Positions 18,007 through 27,848 of a stretch of DNA of 64,000 nucleotides are shown here, one piece after another. Location of the stretch: contig JAFKJU010000024.1 in NCBI GenBank assembly GCA_017305935.1, positions 50,735 to 114,734 of the forward strand. Direction: 5' to 3'. This DNA is from Hyphomicrobiales bacterium. GTDB taxonomy: Bacteria; Pseudomonadota; Alphaproteobacteria; Rhizobiales; Rhizobiaceae. The position numbers and the translations under genes were made by a program. The notes under the pieces are model-generated. The model made no database searches. It saw only the letters and a program-made list of their open reading frames with translations, and had not been told where the DNA came from. Each line of letters opens with the position of its first letter. Position 1 is the first letter of the stretch.

Positions 18007-18250
18007 CGGTGCTCGCAGCATTTCGTGGAATAGCGTGCTCTGGCGGGGGATGGGCGGTCCGAGGAGGAGGAGCAGGCAACACAACCGCACGATGGCGAGA
18101 TAAAAGCGCGCGATGTGCGGCTTGGTGCGGTCGTGTGTTTTCAGGGGCTTATGGCGCATTGGCGCGAGGTGCGCCTGATCGGCGCAGCCTGCGCATTCGC
18201 CATTTCGCCAAGGATTTCCGCGCGATTGCGCGATGTGCGGGACCTCGGCC
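18007..18250 (+). other. Putative origin of transfer (oriT) region
   Basis: Between the transglycosylase and relaxase start there is no convincing gene. An 83-residue frame from 18003 is odd in composition and overlaps the relaxase. The sequence has an inverted repeat GGCGCA/TGCGCC (18153-18175) and a 13-bp direct repeat GCGCGATGTGCGG at 18108 and 18228, exactly 120 bp apart. Position next to a VirD2-type relaxase makes it the best oriT candidate in the window. No nic consensus was confirmed. Confidence 0.45.
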
Positions 18251-19990
18251 ATGAGCGGCGAGGACGAGTTCCGCATCCGGCCAGGCCGCATCCGCTCGAC
18301 CCGCGCACAACAGGCGAGGCCCTTCATCGCCCAGGCGCTGGCGGCCGCCCAGCGCGCCGGCGGCAGCGTCTCGCGGTCCGGCAAGATCAGCTCGGGCAAC
18401 CGCTCGCGTTTCGGTCGCGGCCAGCGCGCGACCGTTCAGGCCAACCGGCTGCTCACCAGCCGATCGCGCAACACCGTCATCAAGACGCGCGTCGTCCGCC
18501 ATACCGCCCGGGCCGCGCCGCTTTCCGCCCACCTCAGCTACCTGCGGCGCGAGGGCGTCACCCGGGATGGGGAGAAGGCGCGGCTGTTCGGTCCTGAGAC
18601 CGAGGACGCCGATCCCAAGGCCTTCGCCGAGCTGACCCAGGATGATCGGCATCATTTCCGCTTCATCGTCTCACCGGAGGACGCGACGGAGATGTCCGAC
18701 CTCAAGACCTATGCCCGCGACCTGATGGGGCAGATGGAGAAGGACCTCGGCACGAAGCTCGACTGGGTCGGAGTCGATCACTGGAACACGGATAATCCGC
18801 ACGTCCATATCATCCTGCGCGGGCGCACCGATGACGGCCAGGACCTCGTCATCTCGCGCGACTACATCAAGGAAGGCATGCGCGCCCGCGCCCAGGATCT
18901 CGTCACCCAGGAGTTGGGGCCGCGCACCGATCACGAGATACGCCGCAACCTCGAACGCCAGATCGAGGCGGAACGCTGGACCAATCTCGACCGCCAGCTT
19001 GCCCGCGACGCCTATCGCACCGGCGTCATCGATCTCGCCCCGCATCCCGATCGCCACCCGGACGAATTCCACGCGATGAAGGTCGGCCGGCTGCGGAAGC
19101 TGGAGACACTCGGCCTTGCGGATCAGGTCGGCCCCGGCCAATGGGTCGTATCGGAGAGTGCCGAGGCGACGCTGCGCGAACTGGGCGAGCGTGGCGACAT
19201 CATCAAACGCATTCATCGCGGCTTGACGGAACGCGGTATCGAGCGCGGCGCCGCCAGCTATGTGCTCGCCGGCGAGAGCCTCAACGATCCTGTCGTCGGC
19301 CGGCTGGTCGATCGTGGTCTCGACGATGAGCTGAAGGGCACGGCCTATGCCGTGGTCGATGGCACGGACGGACGAACCCATCACATCAAGTTACCCGACC
19401 TCGACGCGGCCGGCGATAGCGCGCCGGGCTCGATCGTCGAGCTGCGCAAATTCGACGACGCGCAGGGACGCAGACGGGTCGCGCTCGCCGTCCGCTCCGA
19501 TCTCGACATCGAACGGCAGGTCCATGCGACCGGGGCCACCTGGCTCGACCGGCAAGCGATCGCCCGCGATCCCGTTCCGCTCGGCGGCGGCGGCTTCGGC
19601 GCCGAGGTGCGCCAGGCGATGGACCGTCGTGCCGAGCACCTCGTTGGTCAGGGCCTTGCCGAGCGGCAGACCCGCGGTGTCAGCTTCTCCCCCGGGCTGA
19701 TCGACACGCTGCGGCAGCGCGAGGTCGACACCCTTGGCGAGAAGCTTGCGGCCGAGACCGGCCGGCAATTCTCGAAGGCCGCGACGGGCGAATATGTGGC
19801 CGGCACCTATCACCAGCGCTTTGCGCTCGCGTCGGGCCGCTTCGCCATGATCGACGACGGCCTCGGCTTCCAGCTCGTGCCCTGGTCGCCATCCCTCGAA
19901 CGTCAGATCGGTCAGCACGTCTCCGGCGTGTCGCGCGGCGCCGGTGGCGTCGACTGGAGCTTCGGCCGCAACCGCGGGCTCGGCATGTAG
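18251..19990 (+). CDS. VirD2-family relaxase, DUF3363
   Basis: 579 residues. The relaxase core shows the metal-binding three-histidine pattern in NPHVHIILRGR (about residue 190) and a preceding HHFRFIVSPED. The C-terminal half (LVGQGLAERQTRGVSFSPGL and beyond) matches DUF3363 of ICE relaxases. It nicks oriT and pilots the strand through TraG and the Trb channel. ATG at 18251 is chosen over 18233, as it begins the conserved N-terminus MSGEDEFRIRPGR. The putative oriT lies directly upstream. Confidence 0.88.
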   Translation: MSGEDEFRIRPGRIRSTRAQQARPFIAQALAAAQRAGGSVSRSGKISSGNRSRFGRGQRATVQANRLLTSRSRNTVIKTRVVRHTARAAPLSAHLSYLRREGVTRDGEKARLFGPETEDADPKAFAELTQDDRHHFRFIVSPEDATEMSDLKTYARDLMGQMEKDLGTKLDWVGVDHWNTDNPHVHIILRGRTDDGQDLVISRDYIKEGMRARAQDLVTQELGPRTDHEIRRNLERQIEAERWTNLDRQLARDAYRTGVIDLAPHPDRHPDEFHAMKVGRLRKLETLGLADQVGPGQWVVSESAEATLRELGERGDIIKRIHRGLTERGIERGAASYVLAGESLNDPVVGRLVDRGLDDELKGTAYAVVDGTDGRTHHIKLPDLDAAGDSAPGSIVELRKFDDAQGRRRVALAVRSDLDIERQVHATGATWLDRQAIARDPVPLGGGGFGAEVRQAMDRRAEHLVGQGLAERQTRGVSFSPGLIDTLRQREVDTLGEKLAAETGRQFSKAATGEYVAGTYHQRFALASGRFAMIDDGLGFQLVPWSPSLERQIGQHVSGVSRGAGGVDWSFGRNRGLGM

Positions 19991-20015
19991 CCCGATCAAG
20001 AAAGGAGTGCCCGCC

Positions 20016-22001
20016 ATGTCGGCGACCAAAATCCTCTGGGGCCAGATCCTCACCGTCTTCCTGATCGTGCTCATGACAACCTGGGCGGCGACGCAGTGGA
20101 CGGCCTATCGGCTCGGCTTTCAGCCCCAGCTTGGACTTCCGTGGTTCGAACTGGCCGGCTGGCCGATCTACTATCCGCCCGCCTTCTTCTGGTGGTGGTA
20201 TTTCTACGATGCATATGCCCCGCCGATCTTCATCGAGGGCGCCTATATCGCCGCGTCAGGCGGCTTCATCTCCATCGCCGTCGCGATCGGCATGTCCGTC
20301 TGGCGGGCGCGCGAAGCCAAGAACGCCGAGACCTTCGGTTCCGCCCGATGGGCGATTGCCGGCGAAGTCCACGCCGCCGGCCTGCTGGGCGTGGACGGCG
20401 TCGTCCTAGGGAAGTTCGATCGCGACTATCTCCGCCATGACGGTCCCGAGCATGTGCTGTGCTTTGCACCCACCCGGTCCGGCAAGGGCGTCGGCCTGGT
20501 CGTGCCGTCACTGCTGACCTGGCCGGGCTCCGCCATCGTCCATGACATCAAGGGGGAGAACTGGACGCTCACCGCCGGCTATCGCGCCCGCCATGGCCGC
20601 GTGCTGCTGTTCGATCCGACCAATACGAAGTCGGCGGCCTACAACCCGCTGCTCGAGGTGCGCCGCGGCGAGTGGGAGGTCCGCGACGTCCAGAACATCG
20701 CCGACATCCTGGTCGACCCGGAAGGCTCGCTGGAGAAGCGAAACCACTGGGAGAAGACGAGCCACGCGCTGCTGGTCGGCGCGATCCTGCACGTCCTCTA
20801 TGCCGAGGCCGACAAGACCCTGGCGGGCGTCGCCGGCTTCCTCTCCGACCCGAAGCGGCCGATCGAGTCGACGCTCGCCGCCATGATGAAGACGGCGCAT
20901 CTCGGCGAGGCCGGGCCGCATCCGGTAATCGCCAGCGCCGCGCGCGAGCTGCTGAACAAATCCGACAATGAGCGGTCGGGCGTGCTGTCGACGGCCATGT
21001 CGTTCCTCGGCCTCTATCGTGACCCCGTCGTCGCCGAAGTCACACGCCGCTGCGACTGGCGCATCGTCGATATCGTCGGCGGAAAGCATCCGACCACACT
21101 CTATCTCGTTGTGCCGCCCTCGGACATCAACCGGACCAAGCCGCTGATCCGTCTGATCCTCAATCAGGTTGGCCGACGGCTGACCGAAGACCTGCAGGCG
21201 AAGAGCAACCGCCACCGGCTGCTGCTCATGCTCGACGAGTTTCCAGCCCTCGGCCGTCTCGACTTCTTCGAGAGCGCGCTCGCATTCATGGCGGGCTACG
21301 GCCTCAAGGCCTTCCTCATCGCCCAGTCGCTGAACCAGATCGAAAAGGCCTATGGGCCGAACAACTCGATCCTCGATAATTGCCATGTCCGCGTCAGCTT
21401 CGCGACCAATGACGAGCGGACCGCCAAACGTGTCTCGGACGCGCTCGGCACCGCGACCGAGATGCGCGCGATGAAGAACTATGCCGGTCATCGCCTGTCG
21501 CCCTGGCTCGGCCACATGATGGTCTCGCGTTCGGAAACAGCCCGGCAACTGATGACGCCCGGCGAGATCATGCAGCTTCCGCCATCCGACGAAATCGTCA
21601 TGGTGGCGGGCACCCCGCCGATCCGCGCGAAGAAGGCACGATACTATGAGGATCGCCGGTTTCAGGAGCGCATCGTAACGCCGCCGGACCTCGTCAAGCC
21701 GACAACGGCCCGACCGGACGACTGGAGCACGCTGCCCCTTCCGGTGACGCCGGCGGTGGCGACGGCTACGGGCGGCAGCGGATCGGAGGATGAGGATACG
21801 ACCGACTCCGAACGCCGACACCAGCCAGAACTGAGCCGCTCGAAACCCGTCGAGCCTAAGCTACCCATCGAAAACGAGTTCGAGATCGATCCCCGCGACG
21901 ACGCCGATGAGGATGCCGCACGTCTCTCGCGCATGAACCAGACCATGCGCCAGGTGGCGCGCCAAGCGTCGCTCGATCCCGGCGACGGCATCGAGCTTTA
22001 G
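20016..22001 (+). CDS. traG: TraG/VirD4 coupling protein
   Basis: 662 residues with two N-terminal membrane spans (about 8-28 and 75-95), Walker A APTRSGKGVGLVVP (151-164) and Walker B LLLMLDEFPALGRLDFFE. It matches RP4 TraG in layout. It delivers the relaxase-DNA complex to the Trb channel. GAAAGGAG precedes the ATG at 20016. The C-terminal 70 residues are acidic and variable. Confidence 0.93.
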   Translation: MSATKILWGQILTVFLIVLMTTWAATQWTAYRLGFQPQLGLPWFELAGWPIYYPPAFFWWWYFYDAYAPPIFIEGAYIAASGGFISIAVAIGMSVWRAREAKNAETFGSARWAIAGEVHAAGLLGVDGVVLGKFDRDYLRHDGPEHVLCFAPTRSGKGVGLVVPSLLTWPGSAIVHDIKGENWTLTAGYRARHGRVLLFDPTNTKSAAYNPLLEVRRGEWEVRDVQNIADILVDPEGSLEKRNHWEKTSHALLVGAILHVLYAEADKTLAGVAGFLSDPKRPIESTLAAMMKTAHLGEAGPHPVIASAARELLNKSDNERSGVLSTAMSFLGLYRDPVVAEVTRRCDWRIVDIVGGKHPTTLYLVVPPSDINRTKPLIRLILNQVGRRLTEDLQAKSNRHRLLLMLDEFPALGRLDFFESALAFMAGYGLKAFLIAQSLNQIEKAYGPNNSILDNCHVRVSFATNDERTAKRVSDALGTATEMRAMKNYAGHRLSPWLGHMMVSRSETARQLMTPGEIMQLPPSDEIVMVAGTPPIRAKKARYYEDRRFQERIVTPPDLVKPTTARPDDWSTLPLPVTPAVATATGGSGSEDEDTTDSERRHQPELSRSKPVEPKLPIENEFEIDPRDDADEDAARLSRMNQTMRQVARQASLDPGDGIEL

Positions 22002-22010
22002 GAGGGCACC

Positions 22011-22445
22011 ATGGCGAAGCCTCCCAAAAAGCAGCGGCTGTCTGTGTATCTCGAACCGGACGTCATGAAGGTGCTCGCGGCGCACGCCGCCCGGCGCGAT
22101 CAATCCCTCTCGCTGATCGCCGAAGCCGGCATCGCCTCGTTTCTGTCGCCTGACGCCGCCGAGCGCCAGGAAGCGGCCACGACCAAACGGCTCGACCAGA
22201 TCGACCGGCGAATGGCGCGTATGGAGCGAGATCTTGGCATCGCCGTCGAAACGCTGGCCGTCTTCATCCGATTCTGGCTGACGACGAACCCGCCGCTACC
22301 GGAGCCCGCCCAGGCAGCGGCGCGCGCCAAAGCCGGCGAGCGCTACGAGGCGTTCGTCACCGCGCTCGGCCGGCGACTCGCGCACGGGCCGAAACTTCGG
22401 CAAGAGATTTCGGAGGATATCGCGCCCGCGCACGACGCGGATTAA
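22011..22445 (+). CDS. CopG-family RHH regulator
   Basis: 144 residues. The N-terminal RHH (QRLSVYLEPDVMKVLAAHAARRDQSLS) is followed by a helical region. CopG genes sit between traG and trbB in many ICEs. It starts 9 bp after traG with GGAGG upstream. It may repress the trb operon, whose promoter should lie in the 170 bp downstream. Confidence 0.85.
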   Translation: MAKPPKKQRLSVYLEPDVMKVLAAHAARRDQSLSLIAEAGIASFLSPDAAERQEAATTKRLDQIDRRMARMERDLGIAVETLAVFIRFWLTTNPPLPEPAQAAARAKAGERYEAFVTALGRRLAHGPKLRQEISEDIAPAHDAD

Positions 22446-22614
22446 TCACCTCCGCGTCCACCGCAAGTATTCGGGCGTTCCGCCGTTTCCCTGTATTTGT
22501 ACGCCACAGTACGACGACCACATTATGGTTGTTGTCAGGCCATGATTTCTGCCTCCTCTACTCATCCCCGATCCAGGGCCGCACTTCGCGGACCCGCAAG
22601 AGAACGGGGACGAC

Positions 22615-23598
22615 GTGGCGGCAACTCACCAGAAATCGGAGGCGATCCTTCGCGGTGCGCGCATGCTGCGCACGGCCCTCGGGCCGGCGATCGCCCGGTT
22701 TCTGGAAGACCCCGCGATCGTCGAGGTGATGCTCAACCCCGATGGGCGGCTCTGGGTCGACCGGCTTTCCGAAGGGCTTTCCGACACGGGTGAAGTACTG
22801 TCGCCTTCGGACGGCGAGCGGATCATCCGTCTGGTCGCCCATCATGTCGGCGCCGAGGTTCATCCCGGCGCCCCGCGTGTCTCGGCCGAGCTGCCCGAGA
22901 CGGGGGAGCGGTTCGAGGGGCTGTTGCCGCCGGTGGTGTCCGCGCCGGCCTTCGCGATCCGCAAGCCCGCCGTCGCCGTGTTCACGCTCGACGATTATGT
23001 CGCCGCCGGGATCATGGCGGCGGATCAGGCCGAGACGCTGCGCCAGGCCGTCGCCGACCGGCGCAACATCCTCGTCGCCGGCGGCACATCCACCGGCAAG
23101 ACGACCCTCACCAATGCGCTGCTCGCGGAAGTCTCGAAGACCTCGGACCGCGTCGTCCTGATCGAGGACACACGCGAGCTTCAATGCGCCGCGCCAAATC
23201 TGGTCGCGATGCGGACAAAAGACGGCGTCGCCTCGCTCTCCGATCTCGTCCGCTCCTCGCTCCGCCTGCGCCCCGACCGCATCCCGATCGGCGAGGTACG
23301 CGGTGCCGAGGCGCTCGATCTGCTGAAGGCCTGGGGCACCGGCCACCCGGGGGGCGTCGGAACAATCCACGCCGGCACCGCCATCGGCGCTCTCCGCCGC
23401 ATGGAACAGCTCATTCAGGAAGCCGTCGTCACCGTCCCGCGCGCGCTGATCGCCGAGACGATTGATCTCGTCGCCGTGCTTTCCGGCCGCGGCGCATCGC
23501 GCCGCCTCGCCGAACTCGCCCGCATCGAGGGCCTCGGCTCCGACGGCGACTACCGCGTCACCCCCGCAACCCAGCCCCTCACAGGAGACCCGTCATGA
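22615..23598 (+). CDS. trbB: TrbB conjugation ATPase (VirB11-like)
   Basis: 327 residues, GTG start. Walker [10 protein letters not shown] (156-164), then ASP/His boxes ([34 protein letters not shown]) of the VirB11 secretion ATPase family. It powers pilus assembly and substrate transfer at the inner membrane. It begins the trb operon; most genes below overlap or nearly touch. The gap 22446-22614 upstream has an imperfect inverted repeat around ACCACATTATGGT. Confidence 0.92.
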   Translation: MAATHQKSEAILRGARMLRTALGPAIARFLEDPAIVEVMLNPDGRLWVDRLSEGLSDTGEVLSPSDGERIIRLVAHHVGAEVHPGAPRVSAELPETGERFEGLLPPVVSAPAFAIRKPAVAVFTLDDYVAAGIMAADQAETLRQAVADRRNILVAGGTSTGKTTLTNALLAEVSKTSDRVVLIEDTRELQCAAPNLVAMRTKDGVASLSDLVRSSLRLRPDRIPIGEVRGAEALDLLKAWGTGHPGGVGTIHAGTAIGALRRMEQLIQEAVVTVPRALIAETIDLVAVLSGRGASRRLAELARIEGLGSDGDYRVTPATQPLTGDPS

Positions 23599-23927
23599 TC
23601 AAGCACGCCCTGCGCATCCGCCGCCATATCGCGACAGCGGTATCCGTCACATTCGTCTCATTGGTGATGGCGCCCGCCGCGCACGCCTCCGGTTCCTCCA
23701 TGCCGTGGGAAGCGCCGCTGCAATCCATCCTCGAATCGATCGAGGGGCCGGTCGCCAAGATCATCGCGGTGATGATCATCATCATCACCGGCCTGACGCT
23801 GGCCTTCGGCGACACGTCCGGCGGTGCCCGCAAGCTCATCCAAATCGTCTTCGGCCTGTCGATCGCCTTCGCTGCGTCCAGCTTCTTCCTGTCCTTCTTC
23901 TCGTTCGGCGGCGGGGCGCTCGTCTGA
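23595..23927 (+). CDS. trbC: TrbC pilin
   Basis: 110 residues with a long signal peptide ending near HASGS, then two membrane segments (about 52-72, 82-105) as in prepilin TrbC/VirB2. It is the pilus subunit, matured by signal peptidase and TraF. It overlaps trbB by 4 bp and trbD by 1 bp. Confidence 0.9.
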   Translation: MIKHALRIRRHIATAVSVTFVSLVMAPAAHASGSSMPWEAPLQSILESIEGPVAKIIAVMIIIITGLTLAFGDTSGGARKLIQIVFGLSIAFAASSFFLSFFSFGGGALV

Positions 23928-24208
23928 TGGCCAACGGCGCAGATCATCATGGCGAGCTGGCGGGCTTCTCGGTCCCGGTCCATCGGTCGCTGACCGAGCA
24001 CATCCTGCTCGGCGGCGCTCCGCGCTCGATCGCCATTCTCAACGGCACGCTGGCAGCCGCGCTCGGCCTTGGCCTCCGCCTCTGGCTGGTCGGCCTGGGC
24101 CTTTGGGCTCTCGGTCATTTCGCGGCCGTCTGGGCGGCCAAGCGCGATCCGCAGTTCGTCGATGTCGTGCGCAAACATCTGCGCATCCCCGGCCACCTGT
24201 CGGTTTGA
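23927..24208 (+). CDS. trbD: TrbD (VirB3-like)
   Basis: 93 residues: conserved SVPVHRSLTEHILLGGAPRSIAILNGTLA, then two membrane spans and a basic tail. It is the VirB3-like inner-membrane component and partner of TrbE. The start overlaps the trbC stop (TGATG). Confidence 0.88.
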   Translation: MANGADHHGELAGFSVPVHRSLTEHILLGGAPRSIAILNGTLAAALGLGLRLWLVGLGLWALGHFAAVWAAKRDPQFVDVVRKHLRIPGHLSV

Positions 24209-24220
24209 GGAGCGACGCCG

Positions 24221-26677
24221 ATGATGAACCTCGCCGAATATCGCAACCGCAATACCCGTCTCGCCGACTTCCTGCCCTGGGTCGCTCTGGTCGGCGAAGG
24301 CATCGTCCTGAACAAGGACGGCAGCTTGCAGCGAACTGCACGGTTTCGCGGACCCGACCTCGACAGTGCCGTTCCGGCCGAGCTGGTCGCGGTCGCCGGG
24401 CGCCTCAACAACGCCTTCCGTCGCCTGGGCTCCGGCTGGGCCATCTTCGTCGAGGCGCAGCGCCATGGTGCCGCGACCTATCCGGCCAGCGTGTTCGCCG
24501 ACAGCGCGTCGGCCTTGGTCGACGCCGAACGGAAAGCCGACTTCGAGGAAGCCGGCGCGCACTTCGAATCGAGCTACTTCCTCACCTTCCTCTACCTTCC
24601 CCCGGCCGAAGACGCGGCGCGCGCAGAGACCTGGCTCTATGAGGGTCGCGATCACGCTGGCGTCGATGCGCACGAGATCCTGCGCGGCTTCGCAGACCGC
24701 ACCGATCGCATCCTTCAGCTCATCGACGCCTTCATGCCGGAATGCGCCTGGCTCGATGACGGCGAGACGCTGACCTATCTGCATTCGACCGTCTCGACCA
24801 AGCGGCACCGCGTCCGCGTGCCCGAGACGCCGATATATCTCGATGCGCTGCTGGCCGATCAGCCCCTGACCGGTGGGCTCGAACCCCGGCTCGGCGACGC
24901 ACATGTCCGCATCCTCACCATTGTCGGCTTCCCGACCGCGACCACGCCCGGCATCCTCGATGAGCTGAACCGGCTGGCCTTTCCCTATCGCTGGTCAACA
25001 CGCGCCGTCCTGCTCGACAAGACCGACGCCACCAAGCTGCTGACGAAGATCAGGCGTCAGTGGTTCGCCAAGCGCAAGTCGATCGCCGCCATCCTCAAGG
25101 AGGTGATGACCAACGAGGCCTCTGCGCTGGTCGATACCGATGCGGCCAACAAGGCCGCCGACGCCGATATGGCGTTGCAGGAGCTGGGCGCCGACTACGC
25201 CGGCCAGGCCTATGTCACCGCGACGATCACCGTCTGGGACGATGATCCGCGCATTGCAGCCGAGAAGCTGCGGATGGTCGAGAAGGTCATCCAGGGCCGC
25301 GACTTCACCGCCATGCCCGAGACGATCAACGCCGTGGACGCCTGGCTCGGCTCGCTGCCCGGCCATGTCTACGCCAATGTCAGGCAACCTCCGATCTCCA
25401 CATTGAATCTCGCCCACATGATCCCGCTGTCGGCGGTGTGGGCGGGACCGGAACGGGACGAGCACTTCGATGCACCCCCACTGCTTTACGGCAGAACCGA
25501 AGGCTCGACCCCGTTCCGGCTTTCCATCCATGTCGGCGATGTCGGCCATACGCTGATCGTCGGTCCGACCGGCGCCGGAAAATCCGTTTTGCTCGCGCTG
25601 ATGGCGCTTCAGTTCCGGCGCTATCCACAATCCCAGGTCTTCGCCTTCGACTTCGGGGGATCGATCCGAGCAGCCGCGCTCGCCATGCGGGGCGACTGGC
25701 ACGATCTCGGCGGCGGCCTGACCGAAGGCGCCGACGACAGCGTGTCGCTTCAGCCGCTGGCCCGGATCGACGATGTCGCCGAACGTGCCTGGGCCGCCGA
25801 CTGGCTGGTCGCGATCCTGGGGCGAGAGAGCATGCCGGTCACGCCCGAGGTGAAGGAGCATCTCTGGTCGGCGCTCTCCTCGCTGGCGTCCGCGCCGATC
25901 AACGAGCGGACGCTCACCGGCCTGTCCGTCCTGCTGCAGTCCAACGACCTGAAGCAGGCGCTTCGGCCCTATTGCGTCGGCGGTCCCTATGGCCGGTTGC
26001 TCGACGCCGAGGCCGAGCATCTGGGCGAAGCGAATGTCCAGGTCTTCGAAACAGAAGGGTTGATCGGCACGGGCGCCGCCGCCGCCGTGCTCGCCTATCT
26101 CTTCCACCGCATCGAGGACCGCCTCGACGGTCGCCCCACGCTGCTGATCGTCGATGAAGGCTGGCTGGCGCTAGACGACGAGGGTTTCGCCGGTCAGCTC
26201 CGCGAGTGGCTGAAGACGCTGCGCAAGAAGAACGCCAGCGTCATCTTCGCGACGCAGTCGCTCTCCGACATCGACGGCTCAGCGATCGCGCCAGCCATCA
26301 TCGAGAGCTGTCAGACTCGCATCCTGCTGCCGAACGAACGCGCGATCGAGCCGCAGATCACCGCCATCTATCGCCGCTTTGGGCTCAACGATCGCCAGAT
26401 CGAGATCCTCGCGCGGGCGATGCCTAAGCGCGACTATTACTGCCAGTCGCGGCGCGGCAACCGGCTGTTCGAGCTGGGGCTGTCGGACGTGGCGCTCGCG
26501 CTCTGCGCCGCGTCGTCCAAGCAGCACCAGGCGCTGATCGCGGACGTTCACGCCCGCAGCGGCACGGATGGCTTCCTCGCTGAGTGGCTCGCCGAGAACC
26601 GGCTTGCCTGGGCCGCGGACCTCATCGCCGACCTCACCAATGTCATCCCCCAAACCGATCCGGAGACACGCCCATGA
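24221..26677 (+). CDS. trbE: TrbE conjugation ATPase (VirB4-like)
   Basis: 818 residues, normal for the family. Walker A VGPTGAGKSVLLALM (about 447), Walker B LLIVDEGWLAL (about 645) and the downstream KTLRKKNASVIFATQSLSDI are all present. It energises assembly of the Trb channel. It is preceded by GAGGAG and overlaps trbJ by 4 bp. Confidence 0.93.
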   Translation: MMNLAEYRNRNTRLADFLPWVALVGEGIVLNKDGSLQRTARFRGPDLDSAVPAELVAVAGRLNNAFRRLGSGWAIFVEAQRHGAATYPASVFADSASALVDAERKADFEEAGAHFESSYFLTFLYLPPAEDAARAETWLYEGRDHAGVDAHEILRGFADRTDRILQLIDAFMPECAWLDDGETLTYLHSTVSTKRHRVRVPETPIYLDALLADQPLTGGLEPRLGDAHVRILTIVGFPTATTPGILDELNRLAFPYRWSTRAVLLDKTDATKLLTKIRRQWFAKRKSIAAILKEVMTNEASALVDTDAANKAADADMALQELGADYAGQAYVTATITVWDDDPRIAAEKLRMVEKVIQGRDFTAMPETINAVDAWLGSLPGHVYANVRQPPISTLNLAHMIPLSAVWAGPERDEHFDAPPLLYGRTEGSTPFRLSIHVGDVGHTLIVGPTGAGKSVLLALMALQFRRYPQSQVFAFDFGGSIRAAALAMRGDWHDLGGGLTEGADDSVSLQPLARIDDVAERAWAADWLVAILGRESMPVTPEVKEHLWSALSSLASAPINERTLTGLSVLLQSNDLKQALRPYCVGGPYGRLLDAEAEHLGEANVQVFETEGLIGTGAAAAVLAYLFHRIEDRLDGRPTLLIVDEGWLALDDEGFAGQLREWLKTLRKKNASVIFATQSLSDIDGSAIAPAIIESCQTRILLPNERAIEPQITAIYRRFGLNDRQIEILARAMPKRDYYCQSRRGNRLFELGLSDVALALCAASSKQHQALIADVHARSGTDGFLAEWLAENRLAWAADLIADLTNVIPQTDPETRP

Positions 26678-27444
26678 CCCGTTCTACTCAATCCCGCTCG
26701 CTTGCACTGCGTATCACCGCAGCGCTGCTTGCCGCGCCGATCGCGCTTTCGCCGATCCTCAGCACTCCCGCCGCTGCGCAATGGATCGTCTACGATCCGA
26801 CCAACTATGCGCAGAACGTCCTGACGGCGGCGCGCACCCTCCAGCAGGTCAATCAGCAGATCACCCAGCTTCAGAACGAAGCGACGATGCTGATCAACCA
26901 GGCCCGCAACCTCGCCAGCCTGCCATACTCCTCGCTCCAGCAGCTTCAGCAGTCGGTTCAGCGCACCCAGCAGCTCCTGCAACAGGCGCAGGGAATCGCC
27001 TACGACGTCCAGCGCATCGACCAGGCGTTCACGTCGACCTACGGCAACGCCTCCATGTCCGCCTCCGACCAGGCGCTCGTGGCGCAGGCGCGGGAGCGCT
27101 GGCAGAACACGGTCGGCGGCCTGCAGGACGCCATGCGCGTCCAGGCCGGCGTGGTCGGCAACATCGACACCAACCGCGCCGAGATGTCGTCACTGGTCGG
27201 CCAGAGCCAGGGCGCGACGGGAGCGCTGCAGGCGACGCAGGCCGGCAACCAGCTTCTCGCGCTGCAAGCGCAGCAGCTTGCCGATCTCACCGCCGTCGTT
27301 GCCGCCAACGGCCGGGCGCAAAGCCTGTCCGAGGCCGAGCGATCTGCCGCGGCCGAACAGGGTCGCGAACAGCGCCGACGGTTCCTGACGCCGGGCACCG
27401 GCTATCAGCCCGGCAACGCCCGCATGTTCCCGAACGGCAACTGA
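26674..27444 (+). CDS. trbJ: TrbJ (VirB5-like)
   Basis: 256 residues. A signal peptide ends near PAAAQW (about 35), followed by WIVYDPTNYAQNVLTAARTLQQVNQQ and glutamine-rich coiled coils, typical of TrbJ/VirB5 minor pilins. It acts in the periplasm or at the pilus tip. The ATG overlaps the trbE stop. Confidence 0.9.
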   Translation: MTRSTQSRSLALRITAALLAAPIALSPILSTPAAAQWIVYDPTNYAQNVLTAARTLQQVNQQITQLQNEATMLINQARNLASLPYSSLQQLQQSVQRTQQLLQQAQGIAYDVQRIDQAFTSTYGNASMSASDQALVAQARERWQNTVGGLQDAMRVQAGVVGNIDTNRAEMSSLVGQSQGATGALQATQAGNQLLALQAQQLADLTAVVAANGRAQSLSEAERSAAAEQGREQRRRFLTPGTGYQPGNARMFPNGN

Positions 27445-27454
27445 GGGCGCGGCC

Positions 27455-27844
27455 ATGGACGGCAAGATGCTCGCACGGCTCGGCGCTGTGGTGTTCGTGG
27501 CCGTCGCGATCACTGCGACCGCGATCGAGATGAACCGGAAAGAGGAAGTGCGGGAGGCGTGGCCGTCCGACCGGACCACCCAAGCGCAGGGCGATCCGTT
27601 GCGCGACGAAATGATCCGCTGCCAGGTGCTCGGCGAAGCGGGGCCGCGCGATCCGGCGTGCCTGCGGGCCTGGGCCGAAAACCGCAACCGCTTCCTCGCG
27701 CCCGGCGCGCGACCTACCGAGCGCTTGCCGGACATCCCGCCAGCGCCGCGAAACACTCTCATACCCCAATCGGACCGCACCGATCAGCCGGCCTTCGAGC
27801 CCGCCGCACCGATCGCGCCGCCGCAGCTCGACGAGGCGAGATAA
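27455..27844 (+). CDS. TrbK-alt entry-exclusion protein (putative)
   Basis: 129 residues. An N-terminal membrane anchor (about 6-24) is followed by a short conserved part with two cysteines (EMIRCQVLGEAGPRDPACLRAWAENRNRF) and a proline-rich tail. The gene occupies the trbK slot between trbJ and trbL; TrbK-alt proteins are thought to prevent redundant transfer. Role by position and motif. Confidence 0.8.
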   Translation: MDGKMLARLGAVVFVAVAITATAIEMNRKEEVREAWPSDRTTQAQGDPLRDEMIRCQVLGEAGPRDPACLRAWAENRNRFLAPGARPTERLPDIPPAPRNTLIPQSDRTDQPAFEPAAPIAPPQLDEAR

Positions 27845-27848
27845 GATC

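Noticed and set aside
18003..18254. 83-residue ORF overlapping the transglycosylase stop by ATGA
   Set aside because: Its sequence is basic and cysteine-rich without domain signs and overlaps the relaxase start; the region fits oriT better.
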